The notes under the pieces were generated by a model. The model made no database searches and was not told where the DNA came from. It saw only the letters and a list, made by a program, of their open reading frames with translations. From contig JABTTV010000001.1 of assembly GCA_015075725.1 (NCBI GenBank), positions 744,001 through 808,000 on the forward strand: a DNA stretch of 64,000 nt. Direction: 5' to 3'. The stretch is from Anaerolineales bacterium. GTDB taxonomy: Bacteria; Chloroflexota; Anaerolineae; Anaerolineales; Villigracilaceae. Below are positions 54,577 to 62,296 of the stretch, piece after piece; positions within the stretch are counted from its first letter, which is position 1, and each line of letters opens with the position of its first letter. A program made the translations under genes and the position numbers.

Positions 54577-55287
54577 TTAAAGTCCGCGCACAAAGTCCCG
54601 CACGCTTGCATCAGCGGGACCGTTTTTTATCTCTTTCGGCTTTCCAACCTGCTTCAATTCATGATTGATGATGACAGCAACCCGGTCGCCGAATTGGGAC
54701 GCTTCTTTCAGGTTGTGGGTTACAAAAATGGTCGTGCGGTGATCATCGCCCAGGACGCGCGAAAGATCTTCGAGCAGTTTTTCGCGCGTCTGCGGATCGA
54801 CCGCGGAGAATGGCTCATCCATCAAAAGTAATTCGGGATCGAGAACGAACGCCCGCGCCAGGCTGACGCGCTGAGCCTCACCCCCGGAGAGTTGACCGGC
54901 TCTGCGCTCCAAAAGTTTTTCCACGCCCATGGCTTTTGCCCACCTATGGACTCGCTCGTGCCTTTCCTTTTTATCCACGCTGCGGAATTTCAACCCCAGC
55001 GCAATATTCTCACAGACCGACATATCCATCAGCAACGGATCTTGAAAAACGAAAGCGATTCGCCTGCGGTAGTCGAGGTCTTTCCATTCCCTTTGCGGTT
55101 TACCATGCATGGAAATATCTCCCCTGGATGATTTGAGCAAGCGGGCCAGCACCAGCAGAAACGTGCTTTTCCCCGCCCCGTTCGGACCCACCACGGCAAG
55201 CGTCTCGCCTTTGCGGATGTCGAGCGATTCGATCTTGAGCGCATCGCGCCCATTGCGTTGGACGAGCAGATTTTTTATCGCAATCAT
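54577..55287 (-). CDS. ABC transporter ATPase for tungstate/molybdate
   Basis: 236 residues from the ATG at 55287, which overlaps the upstream permease stop as ATGA. Walker A is VVGPNGAGKSTFLLVL, the signature GQLSGGEAQRVSLARAFVLD, Walker B LLLMDEPFSAVD and the switch His in FVTHNLKEA. At about 236 residues it lacks the extra regulatory C-terminal domain of E. coli ModC, matching TupC/WtpC types. It is the only ATPase in an operon with two permeases and two binding proteins, so it probably energises both. Confidence 0.9.
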   Translation of the reverse strand: MIAIKNLLVQRNGRDALKIESLDIRKGETLAVVGPNGAGKSTFLLVLARLLKSSRGDISMHGKPQREWKDLDYRRRIAFVFQDPLLMDMSVCENIALGLKFRSVDKKERHERVHRWAKAMGVEKLLERRAGQLSGGEAQRVSLARAFVLDPELLLMDEPFSAVDPQTREKLLEDLSRVLGDDHRTTIFVTHNLKEASQFGDRVAVIINHELKQVGKPKEIKNGPADASVRDFVRGL

Positions 55288-55937
55288 TTGCGCGCCCCTT
55301 TTTGCTGGATCCACGTCAATGCGAGATTGATGAGATAGGTGATGATCAGCAACAACGCACTGAGCGCGAGCGCCTGATCGAACTCGCCCTTGGAGGTTTC
55401 GAGCACAATGGCAGTGGTCAGCACGCGCGTCTGCCCGCGGATGTTTCCACCCACCATCATGGACGCGCCCACTTCAGAGATGACCGAGCCGAAGCCTGCC
55501 ATGAGCGCCGCCAATAATGGAAGCCGCGCTTCCCGCCATAAGTGTAAGATCATTTGCGGACGCGAGGCGCCGAGTCCCAATAGTTGTTGCTGCAGACGCG
55601 GGTCGAGCGCTTCGAGCGCGGCGGCTGTGAGCCCCATCACCACAGGCGCAGAGATGACCGTTTGCGCAATGACGATCGCCCAGGGTGTGTAAATGAGGCG
55701 CAAATCCCCGAGCGGACCGCTGCGCCAGAGAGTCATTGCCACGACGAGTCCGACCACGACAGGCGGAAGCGCCATGCCTGTGTTCACAATGCTTAGCAAC
55801 ACTGAACGGCCTGGGAATCTTCCCAGAGCGAGCCAGGTTCCAAACGGGAGGCCTATGATAAGACTGATCGTTGTGGCAAGCAGTGAAACCTGTAAAGACA
55901 GGGTTGTGATTTCAAAGATTTCAGGATTGAAGGACAT
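55284..55937 (-). CDS. tupB: Tungstate ABC transporter permease (TupB-like)
   Basis: 217 residues from the ATG at 55937, two bases after the ModB stop. Five to six membrane segments are visible. The coupling loop reads AALEALDPRLQQQLLGLGASRPQMI, with the EAA-type pattern preceding LLAALMAGFGSVISEVGASMMVGGNI, characteristic of TupB permeases. It forms the channel that hands tungstate across the membrane. The gene partner order (binding protein first, ATPase last) fits a Tup system interrupted by modA and modB. Confidence 0.88.
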   Translation of the reverse strand: MSFNPEIFEITTLSLQVSLLATTISLIIGLPFGTWLALGRFPGRSVLLSIVNTGMALPPVVVGLVVAMTLWRSGPLGDLRLIYTPWAIVIAQTVISAPVVMGLTAAALEALDPRLQQQLLGLGASRPQMILHLWREARLPLLAALMAGFGSVISEVGASMMVGGNIRGQTRVLTTAIVLETSKGEFDQALALSALLLIITYLINLALTWIQQKGARK

Positions 55938-55939
55938 GA

Positions 55940-56761
55940 TCAATAGTCACGCGTTTCTTCCTTATGGCTTTCCAATCTGCGTGTGAGGAGCAGAAGCAGG
56001 ATCGAGACAATGACTAGAAGAGACGAGAGCGCAATGGCAATTCCCAAACTGCGTTCCAGGCCGAGGTAGATGGCGAGAGGCATGGTTTGAGTGACGCCTT
56101 CCAGATTTCCTGCAAAGAGGATCGTCGCTCCGAATTCGCCGATGGCGCGCGTCCATGTAAGGATGGATCCACTTAATATCGCTCTCCCGGAGAGCGGGAT
56201 CATGATATGGCGAAAGACCTGCCAGTTGTTACTTCCCTCCACATATGCGGCTTCGAGGATCTGCGGGTCCACCTCGGCAAACCCGATTCGCGCAGAGCGG
56301 ACGAATAATGGCGCAGAGACGAAAGTTTGCGCAAGAATGACCGCCGTGGTCGTAAATGGAATGGTGATCCCAAACATCCCGAACCATTCTCCGAACAATC
56401 CCTGCCTGCCAAAAGCGATCAACAGTGCAATGCCCGCCACCGAAGGCGGAAGGACGACGGGCAAATCGATCGCGAGTTCCAGGAGGGTTTTGTTTTTGAA
56501 TTTTCCGCGCGCCAGAACGAAAGCCAGCGGAGTTCCAGTAATTACAGCGGTCAAGGTGCTGATCGAGCTGGTCAACAAACTCAACCGTAGTGCAGAGAGC
56601 GCCCTGGGTTCGGTCACAAAATGGAACATGCCGTCCATGCCGGCGCGCCAGAGCAGGGAAAAAACCGGCAATGCGAGCAGTACGATCAAAAGAAGACTTG
56701 GCGCCAGGAACAGCCATTCAGCGTACTTGAAAAAGAGGGTCGTTTTACGCGGAGATGCCAT
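55940..56761 (-). CDS. modB: Molybdate/tungstate ABC transporter permease (ModB/WtpB-like)
   Basis: 273 residues from the ATG at 56761 (a GTG three codons earlier is also possible). Six membrane segments are visible, with an N-terminal cytosolic stretch. PVVLPPSVAGIALLIAFGRQG and the loop EAAYVEGSNNWQVFRHIMIPLSG, followed by TWTRAIGEFGATILFAGNL, are typical of ModB. It follows modA by about 30 bases and is directly followed by tupB, so two oxyanion permeases are encoded side by side. Confidence 0.92.
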   Translation of the reverse strand: MASPRKTTLFFKYAEWLFLAPSLLLIVLLALPVFSLLWRAGMDGMFHFVTEPRALSALRLSLLTSSISTLTAVITGTPLAFVLARGKFKNKTLLELAIDLPVVLPPSVAGIALLIAFGRQGLFGEWFGMFGITIPFTTTAVILAQTFVSAPLFVRSARIGFAEVDPQILEAAYVEGSNNWQVFRHIMIPLSGRAILSGSILTWTRAIGEFGATILFAGNLEGVTQTMPLAIYLGLERSLGIAIALSSLLVIVSILLLLLTRRLESHKEETRDY

Positions 56762-56790
56762 GACACTCACATGAAGTGAGTGGTTTTATA

Positions 56791-57570
56791 TCATGGATTC
56801 ACCGGTGTAAAGCCCCATCTTTCGAGAATGGCCTGTCCTTCGTGTGATAGCACAAAGTCAATGAACGCCTGCGCGGATTCTGCATTGGTCGAGTTCGCCA
56901 GAGGCGCGATGGGATATTCCGCAGTTATGTTGAAACCGGCAGGGATTTCGATGACCTTTAATTCAGGCGCGATCATGGCGTCCGAGACATAGACGATGCT
57001 CGCATCCGCTTCGCCCAACTGAACCTTGGCCAATGCCTGCCTGATATTGTCTTCATTGGAAACGAGGTTCGCGAGGGCCCGCGCGCTGAAATCACCTCCG
57101 AACTGCGCATTGAGATTCTCCAAAACTTGACGCGCATACTTCCCGGCAGGGACTTCTTCTGCGGCAAGAACCAGTTTAATGCCAGGTTTGCCAAGGTCTT
57201 CAAGCGACACGATGTTTCCCGGGTTGTTCTGCGGCAGGATGACAGCCAGTTGATTGGTAAGAAAGATTTGCGAAACACCATCAGCGATCAACGACTGCAA
57301 GATCAACGCATCCATCTCTTTGCGATTGGCAGAGGCGAAAATATCGGCCGGTGCGCCTTGTTCGATCTGGGTTCGCAGGTTTTGCGAGCCGCCGAAATTA
57401 AATCTGAGAATGACATTCGGGTGGGCGGCTTCAAAGGCTGCTCCCATTTCCGTGAAGGCGTCGGACAAAGAGGCGGCGGCATAAACGGTCAGCGTTTGAG
57501 GTTGGGATGCAGATTGGCAGGCGCCAGACAACAAGGCAAGCAAGAGAAACGACAAAGAAATCTTTTTCAC
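56791..57570 (-). CDS. modA: Molybdate-binding lipoprotein ModA
   Basis: 259 residues from the GTG at 57570, which begins a signal peptide ending in the lipobox LLSGAC; an ATG at 57603 would add 11 residues that lie upstream of and across the promoter box. The binding protein core is standard: LTVYAAASLSDAFTEMGAAFE, FGGSQNLRTQIEQGAPADIFASA, then VPAGKYARQVLENL. The Ser of AAASLS and Ser of GGSQ are the usual oxyanion ligands. It captures molybdate or tungstate outside the membrane. TATAAT seven bases before the GTG suggests its own leaderless promoter within the operon. Confidence 0.93.
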   Translation of the reverse strand: MKKISLSFLLLALLSGACQSASQPQTLTVYAAASLSDAFTEMGAAFEAAHPNVILRFNFGGSQNLRTQIEQGAPADIFASANRKEMDALILQSLIADGVSQIFLTNQLAVILPQNNPGNIVSLEDLGKPGIKLVLAAEEVPAGKYARQVLENLNAQFGGDFSARALANLVSNEDNIRQALAKVQLGEADASIVYVSDAMIAPELKVIEIPAGFNITAEYPIAPLANSTNAESAQAFIDFVLSHEGQAILERWGFTPVNP

Positions 57571-57577
57571 GGGGTTG

Positions 57578-57583
57578 ATTATA
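57578..57583 (-). promoter_or_regulatory. -10 box 7 nt before modA (internal leaderless promoter)
   Basis: Minus-strand TATAAT, seven bases, GTG at 57570. It lies in the 53-base gap between tupA and modA. Confidence 0.55.
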
Positions 57584-57623
57584 CAGAAATGGGGGCGACT
57601 CACATGAACCGCCCCCGTGAAAC

Positions 57624-58487
57624 CTAATTATCGAGACCGAGTTCGGCTGGGTCGCGTCCGGCATCCGGGAAGAAAAGCGGCTGACCGAATTTGTCCTTGC
57701 CGAATTCACTGATGACAGCCTGGGTTTCGGAAGCCACCATGAAATTGGCAAAGGCAAGCGCGCCTTCGTAATTCATCTCCGTCCATTTTTCCGGGTTGAC
57801 TGTGATGACATGATATACATTCAACAGACCAGGCTCGCCTTCGACAAGAACTTCAAGCTGATAGTTGTCCTTGTTGGCAAGATACGTCGCCCGGTCGGTG
57901 AGAATGTAGGCTTGTTTTTCAGAAGCCACGGTCATGGACGCACCCATGCCCTGGCCGGTTTCGATGTACCAGGTTTGTCCGGCCGGATCGAGACCTGCGG
58001 CTTTCCACAAGGCCAGTTCCTTCTTGTGTGTGCCTGAATCATCACCGCGGGTGATGAACGATGCGCCCGCATTGAAGATCGTTGTGAAGGCTTCGGCGGC
58101 AGTCGCCATGCCTTTGATTCCCGCCGGGTCGGACGACGGACCAACGATGATGAAATCGTTATGCATGACGAGGAAACGGTCCTTGCCGAAACCGCCTTCC
58201 ATGAAGGCCACTTCGGAGGACGGCGCATGAACGAGCAGGACATCGGCGTTGCCTTCTTCGCCCATCTTCATCGCTTCGCCCGAACCGACCGCCACAGTCT
58301 GTACGGTATAGCCGGTCTGTTCTTCGAACAACGGGATAAGTTCATCCAGCAAACCTGAGTCTTGTGTGGATGTGGTGGTGGCGAGGATGAGATTCGGGTT
58401 GGCAGGAGCGGGGGGCGCGCAAGCCGCAAGGAAAACGGCAGGCAGCAGCAAGAGGGATAAAAGGGTGTTGCGGTGGGTGTGTTTCAT
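57624..58487 (-). CDS. tupA: Tungstate-binding lipoprotein TupA
   Basis: 287 residues; AAAGGAAGA precedes the ATG. The signal peptide ends in a lipobox (FLAAC). The tungstate-binding hallmark LATTTSTQDSGLLDELIP is followed by VGSGEAMKMGEEGNADVLLVH, ITRGDDSGTHKKEL and VYHVITVNPEKW. TupA-type proteins bind tungstate very tightly and prefer it to molybdate. It is the first structural gene after the regulator and has an operator-like inverted repeat in its promoter. Confidence 0.95.
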   Translation of the reverse strand: MKHTHRNTLLSLLLLPAVFLAACAPPAPANPNLILATTTSTQDSGLLDELIPLFEEQTGYTVQTVAVGSGEAMKMGEEGNADVLLVHAPSSEVAFMEGGFGKDRFLVMHNDFIIVGPSSDPAGIKGMATAAEAFTTIFNAGASFITRGDDSGTHKKELALWKAAGLDPAGQTWYIETGQGMGASMTVASEKQAYILTDRATYLANKDNYQLEVLVEGEPGLLNVYHVITVNPEKWTEMNYEGALAFANFMVASETQAVISEFGKDKFGQPLFFPDAGRDPAELGLDN

Positions 58488-58522
58488 TCTTTTCTTCCTT
58501 TCGGTTTGAGAGCGATCATTGA

Positions 58523-58546
58523 ACGATTAAGGAAAAACCTAATCGT
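58523..58546 (-). promoter_or_regulatory. Operator-like inverted repeat in the tupA promoter
   Basis: ACGATTAAGG and CCTAATCGT are inverted repeats around AAAAA. On the minus strand the site covers the spacer and -10 of a possible promoter, TTGCAT (58554-58549), 17 bases, CTTAAT (58531-58526). A related 24-bp site lies at the regulator start (59544-59567). Confidence 0.65.
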
Positions 58547-58564
58547 AAATGCAAAATAAAAAAA

Positions 58565-59539
58565 CTAGATCGGCACCACTTCCCCGCTGTGGCGGGTGTC
58601 ATAGCCTGTCAATGACGACAGCAACGCGCGAAAGTCGGCGGTCTGGATGTAATCGAATAGCGGATTGAGATTCCTTTCCTGTTCACGCGGCAGGACAAGA
58701 TCGTAACGTTCCTCAAAGAGCGGGATAAAGTCCAATCCTTTCTGATGGGCCGCCGCCTGCAAACCGAGAGATACATCCGCCTTGTTTTGGGAAATTAAAA
58801 TTGCCGCCTCACTATGTGTTTTGACCTGGTTCTCGTACCCGGATATTTTCTCCACTGGGATTCTTAGCCTGCGCAATTCAGCATCCAGCCACAGGCGTGT
58901 CCCCGATCCGCGATTGCGATTCACAAACCGGACATTCGGTTTGGCGATATCCGCTACCTTTTTGATGCCTTTGGGATTTCCGCCTGCCAGCATCAATCCT
59001 TGCATGCGGTACGCAAGCGTGATGACTTCCACGTCGCGGTCTGGGAAGAGGTGTTTTACAAAAGGCGTGTTGTATTCGCCGCTTTCATCCAGCAAATGCG
59101 AGCCGCTGATCTGGCATAGCCCTTGGCGCAAATTAACCAACCCATCCAGCGAGCCGACGGGCAGGCTCAGCAGGTTGAAATGTCTGGTGAGATGGTCGGT
59201 TACATTCTCAAGCGCAATATCATGGCTGCCGGAAAAGATGAGCGAGGGTTTTCGGCTCTTGGGCAGAACGATCTCTTGTAGTAGCAATGCATCTGCTTTT
59301 GCCCGGTAGAACTTTTCCGTTACCTTGCCTGTCTTACGGATCTCGCTGATCTCGATCAGCCCGGCAGACTCAAGCGCAAGGATGTGATGACGCACCCAGG
59401 CGGGCGACTGTTTCAAGGTCCGTGCAAGAAGCGTGAGCGTGGCGGGAGCCGCCATCAACAGGCGCAGAATATCCATGCGGCGCGAATCCGCAAGCAGCTT
59501 TATCATGTCGAACGATTTGATGGGGCTGACGGTCTTCAT
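58565..59539 (-). CDS. Winged-helix regulator with molybdate/tungstate-binding-like domain
   Basis: 324 residues. Residues about 1-90 form an ArsR-like winged helix (LADSRRMDILRLLMAAPATLT, SPAWVRHHILALESAGLIEI). Residues about 100-320 form a COG1910-type domain related to periplasmic oxyanion-binding proteins: IFSGSHDIALENVTDHL, LMLAGGNPKGIKKVADIAKP, FVNRNRGSGTRLWLDAELRR and HSEAAILISQNKADVSLGL. It lacks a signal peptide, so it is a cytosolic sensor-regulator. It is the first gene of the tungstate/molybdate operon. An operator-like site overlaps its own transcription start, suggesting autoregulation by the bound oxyanion. Confidence 0.9.
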   Translation of the reverse strand: MKTVSPIKSFDMIKLLADSRRMDILRLLMAAPATLTLLARTLKQSPAWVRHHILALESAGLIEISEIRKTGKVTEKFYRAKADALLLQEIVLPKSRKPSLIFSGSHDIALENVTDHLTRHFNLLSLPVGSLDGLVNLRQGLCQISGSHLLDESGEYNTPFVKHLFPDRDVEVITLAYRMQGLMLAGGNPKGIKKVADIAKPNVRFVNRNRGSGTRLWLDAELRRLRIPVEKISGYENQVKTHSEAAILISQNKADVSLGLQAAAHQKGLDFIPLFEERYDLVLPREQERNLNPLFDYIQTADFRALLSSLTGYDTRHSGEVVPI

Positions 59540-59543
59540 CTAT

Positions 59544-59567
59544 ACAGGTAAGGGAAATCTTAGTCGT
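59544..59567 (-). promoter_or_regulatory. Operator-like site at the regulator start
   Basis: Matches the tupA-promoter site at 17 of 24 positions; the shared half is AGGnAAAnC-TA-TCGT. It lies between the -10 box and the ATG of the regulator, covering the expected transcription start. Confidence 0.6.
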
Positions 59568-59568
59568 G

Positions 59569-59597
59569 AGTCTACCGGTTAAAGGAATGTGAGTCAA
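59569..59597 (-). promoter_or_regulatory. Promoter of the tungstate/molybdate regulator
   Basis: Minus strand TTGACT (59597-59592), 17 bases, TAGACT (59574-59569). The -35 box stands back to back with that of the divergent SAM-riboswitch promoter. Confidence 0.75.
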
Positions 59598-59610
59598 GCA
59601 TGATTTTTAT

Positions 59611-59640
59611 TTGACATTTATCTTCCCTCCGTGTTATAAA
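59611..59640 (+). promoter_or_regulatory. Promoter of the SAM-riboswitch transcript
   Basis: TTGACA (59611-59616) with TTATAAA 17-18 bases downstream (59634-59640). Transcription would start about 15 bases before the aptamer. Confidence 0.8.
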
Positions 59641-59662
59641 ACGCAGACAAGAAACGGATAGA

Positions 59663-59754
59663 CTCATCCAGAGAGGCTGAGGGACCGACCCGATGAAGCC
59701 TCGGCAACCGTTCAAGCGGTGCCAATTTCGGCAGACAACTGTCTGGGAGATGAG
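59663..59754 (+). promoter_or_regulatory. SAM-I (S-box) riboswitch aptamer
   Basis: The order CTCATCCAGAGAGGCTGAGG, GACCGACCCGATGAAGCC, TCGGCAACCG, GGTGCCAATTTCGGC and a closing GGGAGATGAG is the SAM-I consensus (P1 with CTCATC / GATGAG, kink-turn AGAGAGG...CTGAGGGA, GATGAAGCC, GGCAACC, GGTGCCAATT). It senses S-adenosylmethionine and normally represses methionine genes. The genes directly after it are not classical targets; metH lies about 2.5 kb downstream on the same strand. Confidence 0.95.
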
Positions 59755-59778
59755 AGAGGAAATATGCCTTATAAAGCG

Positions 59779-59802
59779 CCTCTCTTCATGAGAGGTTTTT
59801 TT
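59779..59802 (+). terminator. Riboswitch-controlled terminator
   Basis: CCTCTC / GAGAGG hairpin with a 5-base loop and a run of seven T. GAGAGAGG at 59752-59759, overlapping the 3' side of P1, can pair with CCTCTC as an antiterminator, so SAM binding should favour termination. Confidence 0.9.
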
Positions 59803-59819
59803 GTTGTATAAGGAGATGT

Positions 59820-60251
59820 ATGTCGGTCAATAATAGAGTGTTAATTCAAGAATTGATAGCCAAATTCGCGAACAGCTTCGACCTGAAAGATTGGTCTGGA
59901 TTGCAATCCTGCTTCACCGAATCCATTTATACGGATTATTCCGACCTGCGCGGAATGCCATCGCAAACCGTTTCCGCTGCGGATTATGTCAAATCGCGCC
60001 GCGAGTCGCTCGATCATTTGAAACTGCATCACTTGGTCAGCAACTACGAAATTGACTTCCCCAATTCCGGCGACGCGACCTGCCGCGCATCCATGATGGT
60101 GTGGCGCAGGTCTGAGACGGAAGAATTCGCTTCGCATTGCTTCTATATCTTCCAGCTTCTGCAACAGAATGGTGAGTGGAAGATCAGCGGCATCACGCAA
60201 AAAGTTTATTGGAATGACGGCAAATCATCCATTCATTCCGGCGCGAAATGA
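59820..60251 (+). CDS. SnoaL/NTF2-like protein under the SAM riboswitch
   Basis: 143 residues, AAGGAGATGT before the ATG, 18 bases after the riboswitch terminator. The SnoaL-like pattern is LIQELIAKFANSFDLKDWSGLQSCF at the N-terminus, YVKSRRESLDHLKLHHLVSN in the middle and HCFYIFQLLQQNGEWKISGI at the end. His residues in the central helix resemble those of SnoaL-like lyases and isomerases, but no activity can be stated. Its position makes it the first gene controlled by the SAM riboswitch, which suggests a link to methionine or SAM metabolism, or a gene that moved in behind the switch. Confidence 0.82.
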   Translation: MSVNNRVLIQELIAKFANSFDLKDWSGLQSCFTESIYTDYSDLRGMPSQTVSAADYVKSRRESLDHLKLHHLVSNYEIDFPNSGDATCRASMMVWRRSETEEFASHCFYIFQLLQQNGEWKISGITQKVYWNDGKSSIHSGAK

Positions 60252-60252
60252 C

Positions 60253-60687
60253 ATGAAAACAGAAGTAAACATCCTTCTTGCTTCTGCGAACGATGCTCCC
60301 GCCGTCGCAAAATTGAATCTGCTCTTTAATGAAGTGGACGAATCTCCCGAAGCCATCGCCGCCCGCATAAGCGACCCAAACTGTGTGGAGACGGCCATCC
60401 TTGCAAAAATAGCGAATAAAGTTGTTGGTTTCGCCCTTGTGCATGTGGTGCCAAGTGTTTTATATTCCACTCCCCACGCTGAGTTGACCGAGTTATACGT
60501 AATGGAAGAATATCGTCAGCGCGGCATTGCAAGCGGACTTATTGCCTTCGCCGAGCAAATCGCAGTCCAAAAAGGCGCACGGAGTATTCTCGTGCAAACC
60601 GGTGACGATAATCTGTCTGCTCTGGCGCTATATAAAAAACTTGGCTATGAAGAGTATGATCTGGTGTTGAGGAAAAGAATTGCCTAG
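60253..60687 (+). CDS. GNAT family N-acetyltransferase
   Basis: 144 residues from the ATG at 60253, one base after the SnoaL stop; an upstream in-frame start overlaps that gene. The GNAT fold is clear: VNILLASANDAPAVAKLN, GFALVHVVPSVLYSTPHAEL, then ELYVMEEYRQRGIASGLIAF (acetyl-CoA loop with RQRGIA) and LVQTGDDNLSALALYKKLGYE. The substrate is unknown. It is co-transcribed with the SnoaL-like gene and so also under SAM control. Confidence 0.9.
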   Translation: MKTEVNILLASANDAPAVAKLNLLFNEVDESPEAIAARISDPNCVETAILAKIANKVVGFALVHVVPSVLYSTPHAELTELYVMEEYRQRGIASGLIAFAEQIAVQKGARSILVQTGDDNLSALALYKKLGYEEYDLVLRKRIA

Positions 60688-60764
60688 CCCCGAAGTGCTT
60701 CCACGAACTAGGGAAGGGCTTTAGCCCATCTTGAAGATATGCAAGGATTTATTGGAGAATATTT

Positions 60765-62285
60765 ATGAAAGCTAGATGGGCGCTGATAGGGAAACAAGGT
60801 GATGGTTTTTCTGAGTTTGCTAAACACATGCTCAAGATGAGCCCATATCAAGTTGCCGCGAAAAACGGAAATATATACTTTAAGACAAGTTACGATGTAA
60901 GGACAACTACAAAATTAATTCAGCTTTCGAAGAGAATAAACAAAAAGAACTACAAAGACCAAGCAAACTTTCGTTTACTAAACTACACGTCTCCATTTTA
61001 CAAAGATGTGACGCCGTTTTCTCTGGCGGATGATGTTTTACCAAGTATTGATAAGGATTTAGAAAACGAAAAAGATTTTCACAGATTCAAGCTGTTATCA
61101 CAATACATATTCTACTCGTCTAAAAATCAATTATTTAATGTCTTTTGTGATCATCTGGCTCCAAACTTTTTCAAATGGCACCCAAATGGCTCTGTATATA
61201 TTTCTTCTATGGATGTAACGCTAAACTCCAAACTATCTGTTTTGCGCCTATTAGGTGCAATTGAAAAGATTGGGAACCGAGATGTTAAGGATAAAGAAAA
61301 ATATTTAAAATATATTGGTCTTGCAGATGCACAACCATCACATATTGTACGACCATCAAAATATCTATCAATTCCTATTGCTCTGTCGCTTCCTATGCCT
61401 ATTGGCTTTTTGTCTCCGAGGCTTGTTGATACATTTATTTTCATGTTTGGAGAAAGGATTGAAAATGTCAGGGGAGTATTTCCGAGAAGTGGAATTGAAT
61501 ATTTTCAATCGGAAGCATCCTTGCTTTTACATGAAAGCAGAGAAGGACTATCCGCTTCTGAAATTCTTGTAGGGGCAAAAGTTGATCATTTTTCAATGAT
61601 AAATAAAGAATTTTCGCAACAAGAGTGGTGGAATTTCTTCAATCAATATGTTAATCGTTTAAATAATTTTTTGTTTTATATTACAGACCCCGTAAATTTC
61701 TTGAGAGGTGATGGATATTGGTCAAATTTGACACAATATTTCGTTTGGTTGAATTTTGAAAGAATATGCGACGAGGTTGTGTTCTTGATTACAGAAGAAA
61801 ATCAGTTTCTGCGAAAAATGTCGTTGTTTCGAATCTTGGATCAACTTGCTTCATTAAAAGAAAAAACAAATCGCGAACAAGTAGAAGTGTTCAAAGATTT
61901 CATAATTCCTAAAACAAAAACTGATATTATCAAAGATGGACTTCAAAGCTATCATGGAATTTTTAGTAAATATCTTATCAGTGAGCTTGAGAGGGTTAGA
62001 CAAGACTTGAAAATCAAGGTGATCGACTCGGTTGTGTTAAGTGACCTTAAGAATTACAAGACCGAAACAGTCAACTTGCCTACTGGGGAAAATATTTCAT
62101 TTGATGAGTATGTTCGTGAGGTAGTCCGCCAAATAAGAAATTCTGCACATGGATACTCCACGAATAAATATCTTATTACCAATAGCGGCAACATTTCTGA
62201 TGACATTTCTTTACTTGGTGTCCTCGCTTTTTTTGCATTTATTGCAAACCCCGCCAAATTTTTACGCCCATTTTGGGAAGAATAG
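60765..62285 (+). CDS. AT-rich gene of unknown function with HEPN-like C-terminus
   Basis: 506 residues, no signal peptide, no close family recognised. The protein is rich in Phe, Asn, Lys and Tyr, and the gene is far more AT-rich than its neighbours. Near the C-terminus, YVREVVRQIRNSAHGYSTNK (Arg458-Asn-Ser-Ala-His462) resembles the R(N)xxxH region of HEPN RNases and of surface-exposed helices in DUF4145-like proteins, though the spacing is one residue short of the commonest form. A hydrophobic stretch (LLGVLAFFAFIANP) follows. It separates the SAM-riboswitch genes from metH by only 77 and 11 bases. It may be an acquired defence gene; the evidence is composition, isolation and the weak motif. 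Confidence 0.7.
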   Translation: MKARWALIGKQGDGFSEFAKHMLKMSPYQVAAKNGNIYFKTSYDVRTTTKLIQLSKRINKKNYKDQANFRLLNYTSPFYKDVTPFSLADDVLPSIDKDLENEKDFHRFKLLSQYIFYSSKNQLFNVFCDHLAPNFFKWHPNGSVYISSMDVTLNSKLSVLRLLGAIEKIGNRDVKDKEKYLKYIGLADAQPSHIVRPSKYLSIPIALSLPMPIGFLSPRLVDTFIFMFGERIENVRGVFPRSGIEYFQSEASLLLHESREGLSASEILVGAKVDHFSMINKEFSQQEWWNFFNQYVNRLNNFLFYITDPVNFLRGDGYWSNLTQYFVWLNFERICDEVVFLITEENQFLRKMSLFRILDQLASLKEKTNREQVEVFKDFIIPKTKTDIIKDGLQSYHGIFSKYLISELERVRQDLKIKVIDSVVLSDLKNYKTETVNLPTGENISFDEYVREVVRQIRNSAHGYSTNKYLITNSGNISDDISLLGVLAFFAFIANPAKFLRPFWEE

Positions 62286-62296
62286 GTGCTTAATTA

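Noticed and set aside
58500..58564. Inverted repeat before tupA considered as a terminator of the regulator gene
   Set aside because: The T-run is in the loop rather than after the stem, and a related site occurs at the regulator promoter, which favours an operator.
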